DNA of 5,962 nucleotides from positions 1-5,962 of the forward strand of contig JAZOCL010000121.1 in assembly GCA_045596485.1 (NCBI GenBank), read 5' to 3'. Under the pieces are notes generated by a model that did no database searches, was not told where the DNA came from, and worked only from the letters and a program-made list of their open reading frames with translations. Positions 5,747 through 5,962 of this stretch are shown piece by piece. Positions within the stretch are counted from its first letter, which is position 1. Each line of letters opens with the position of its first letter. The DNA comes from SIG440 sp045596485 (GTDB taxonomy: Bacteria > Bacillota > Clostridia > Monoglobales > Monoglobaceae). The position numbers and the translations under genes were made by a program.

Positions 5747-5776
5747 AAGCGAACAGATTTTTCTGTTCGCTTTTTT
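5747..5776 (+). terminator. Strong rho-independent terminator downstream of typA region
   Basis: A perfect 11-bp stem pairs 5747-5757 (AAGCGAACAGA) with 5762-5772 around TTTT, followed by a run of T to 5776. On the plus strand this is a textbook terminator. It probably stops any transcript leaking from typA before it meets the convergent AraC-family gene. On the minus strand the bases after the stem (CGTCG) give no U-tract, so it is one-directional. Confidence 0.85.
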
Positions 5777-5836
5777 ATTACATTCTTGTTCTCTCAATTC
5801 CGCTCCGAACAAACATATTTTCAAAAAAGCTTGTTG

Positions 5837-5962
5837 TTACAGTACATTTTTCAGCTTCTTTATATACTGCGAGGGGGTTTCGCCCGTCTCACGTTTGAAT
5901 ACAAAGCTGAAATAGTTGGAATTACAAAAACCAAGCTCGCGGGATACTTCCCCTACATTATA
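5837..5962 (-). CDS. AraC-family transcriptional regulator, C-terminal fragment (cut by window edge)
   Basis: Reading the minus strand from the window edge gives 41 residues and a TAA at 5839-5837. The peptide starts YNVGEVSRELGFCNSNYFS and continues FVFKRETGETPSQYIK. This is the second helix-turn-helix of the AraC/XylS DNA-binding domain: the V..VS.ELGF helix, the recognition helix N.NYFS..FKRETG, then the P..Y end signature. The gene ends 12 residues after the Pro, as these proteins usually do. The ligand-binding N-terminal part lies outside, so the inducer and targets cannot be told. It converges on typA. No clear terminator is visible directly after its stop on the minus strand. Confidence 0.9.
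   Translation of the reverse strand, partial: YNVGEVSRELGFCNSNYFSFVFKRETGETPSQYIKKLKNVL

Noticed and set aside
5582..5915. Overlapping open frames of 70-80 codons on both strands after the repeat
   Set aside because: They run through perfect hairpin arms and into the AraC-family gene from the wrong strand, with no ribosome binding site or recognisable protein.

Overview
The window looks like chromosomal DNA from a Firmicutes bacterium of the class Clostridia, probably near the Oscillospirales/Ruminococcaceae. This is an inference from three things: a type III glutamine synthetase with the neighbouring housekeeping proteins, near-consensus sigma-A promoters with 17-bp spacers, and genes of moderate GC set in AT-rich gaps. 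Most of the window is ordinary core genome. The exception is the stretch after typA.

Layout, left to right. Positions 1-83 are AT-rich with no gene. A tRNA-Trp (anticodon CCA, 3' CCA encoded) lies on the minus strand at 119-194, with a strong terminator behind it. Upstream of it on the same strand is rpsT (ribosomal protein S20, 279-539), with a terminator-like hairpin between the two. rpsT and glnN are divergent, and each has a recognisable promoter in the gap. glnN (795-2885, plus) encodes a type III glutamine synthetase. It starts at TTG behind a perfect Shine-Dalgarno and has a GC-rich structured leader of about 107 nt. glnN converges on mscL (minus, 3004-3429; large-conductance mechanosensitive channel), and the gap holds a terminator hairpin for each gene. 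mscL and typA/bipA (plus, 3595-5415; ribosome-associated GTPase) are divergent, with well-formed promoters about 30 bp apart. At the right edge, the last 41 codons of an AraC-family regulator run on the minus strand (5837-5962).

The most unusual region is 5334-5776. The last 85 bp of the typA region, covering its final 26 codons, the stop and a few bases more, occur again as a perfect direct repeat 192 bp downstream. The offset is exactly 64 codons, and the 107-bp spacer has no stop in the typA frame. The spacer and the DNA after the second copy are packed with short perfect hairpins, ending in a strong rho-independent terminator. The best reading is a recent microhomology-driven duplication, or the footprint of a small element that used the 3' end of typA. 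No complete mobile gene is visible.

Apart from the rpsT-tRNA pair, the genes are separately transcribed. They cover translation (S20, tRNA-Trp, TypA), nitrogen assimilation (GlnN) and osmotic protection (MscL). I see no CRISPR array, transposase, prophage gene or multi-gene novel system.
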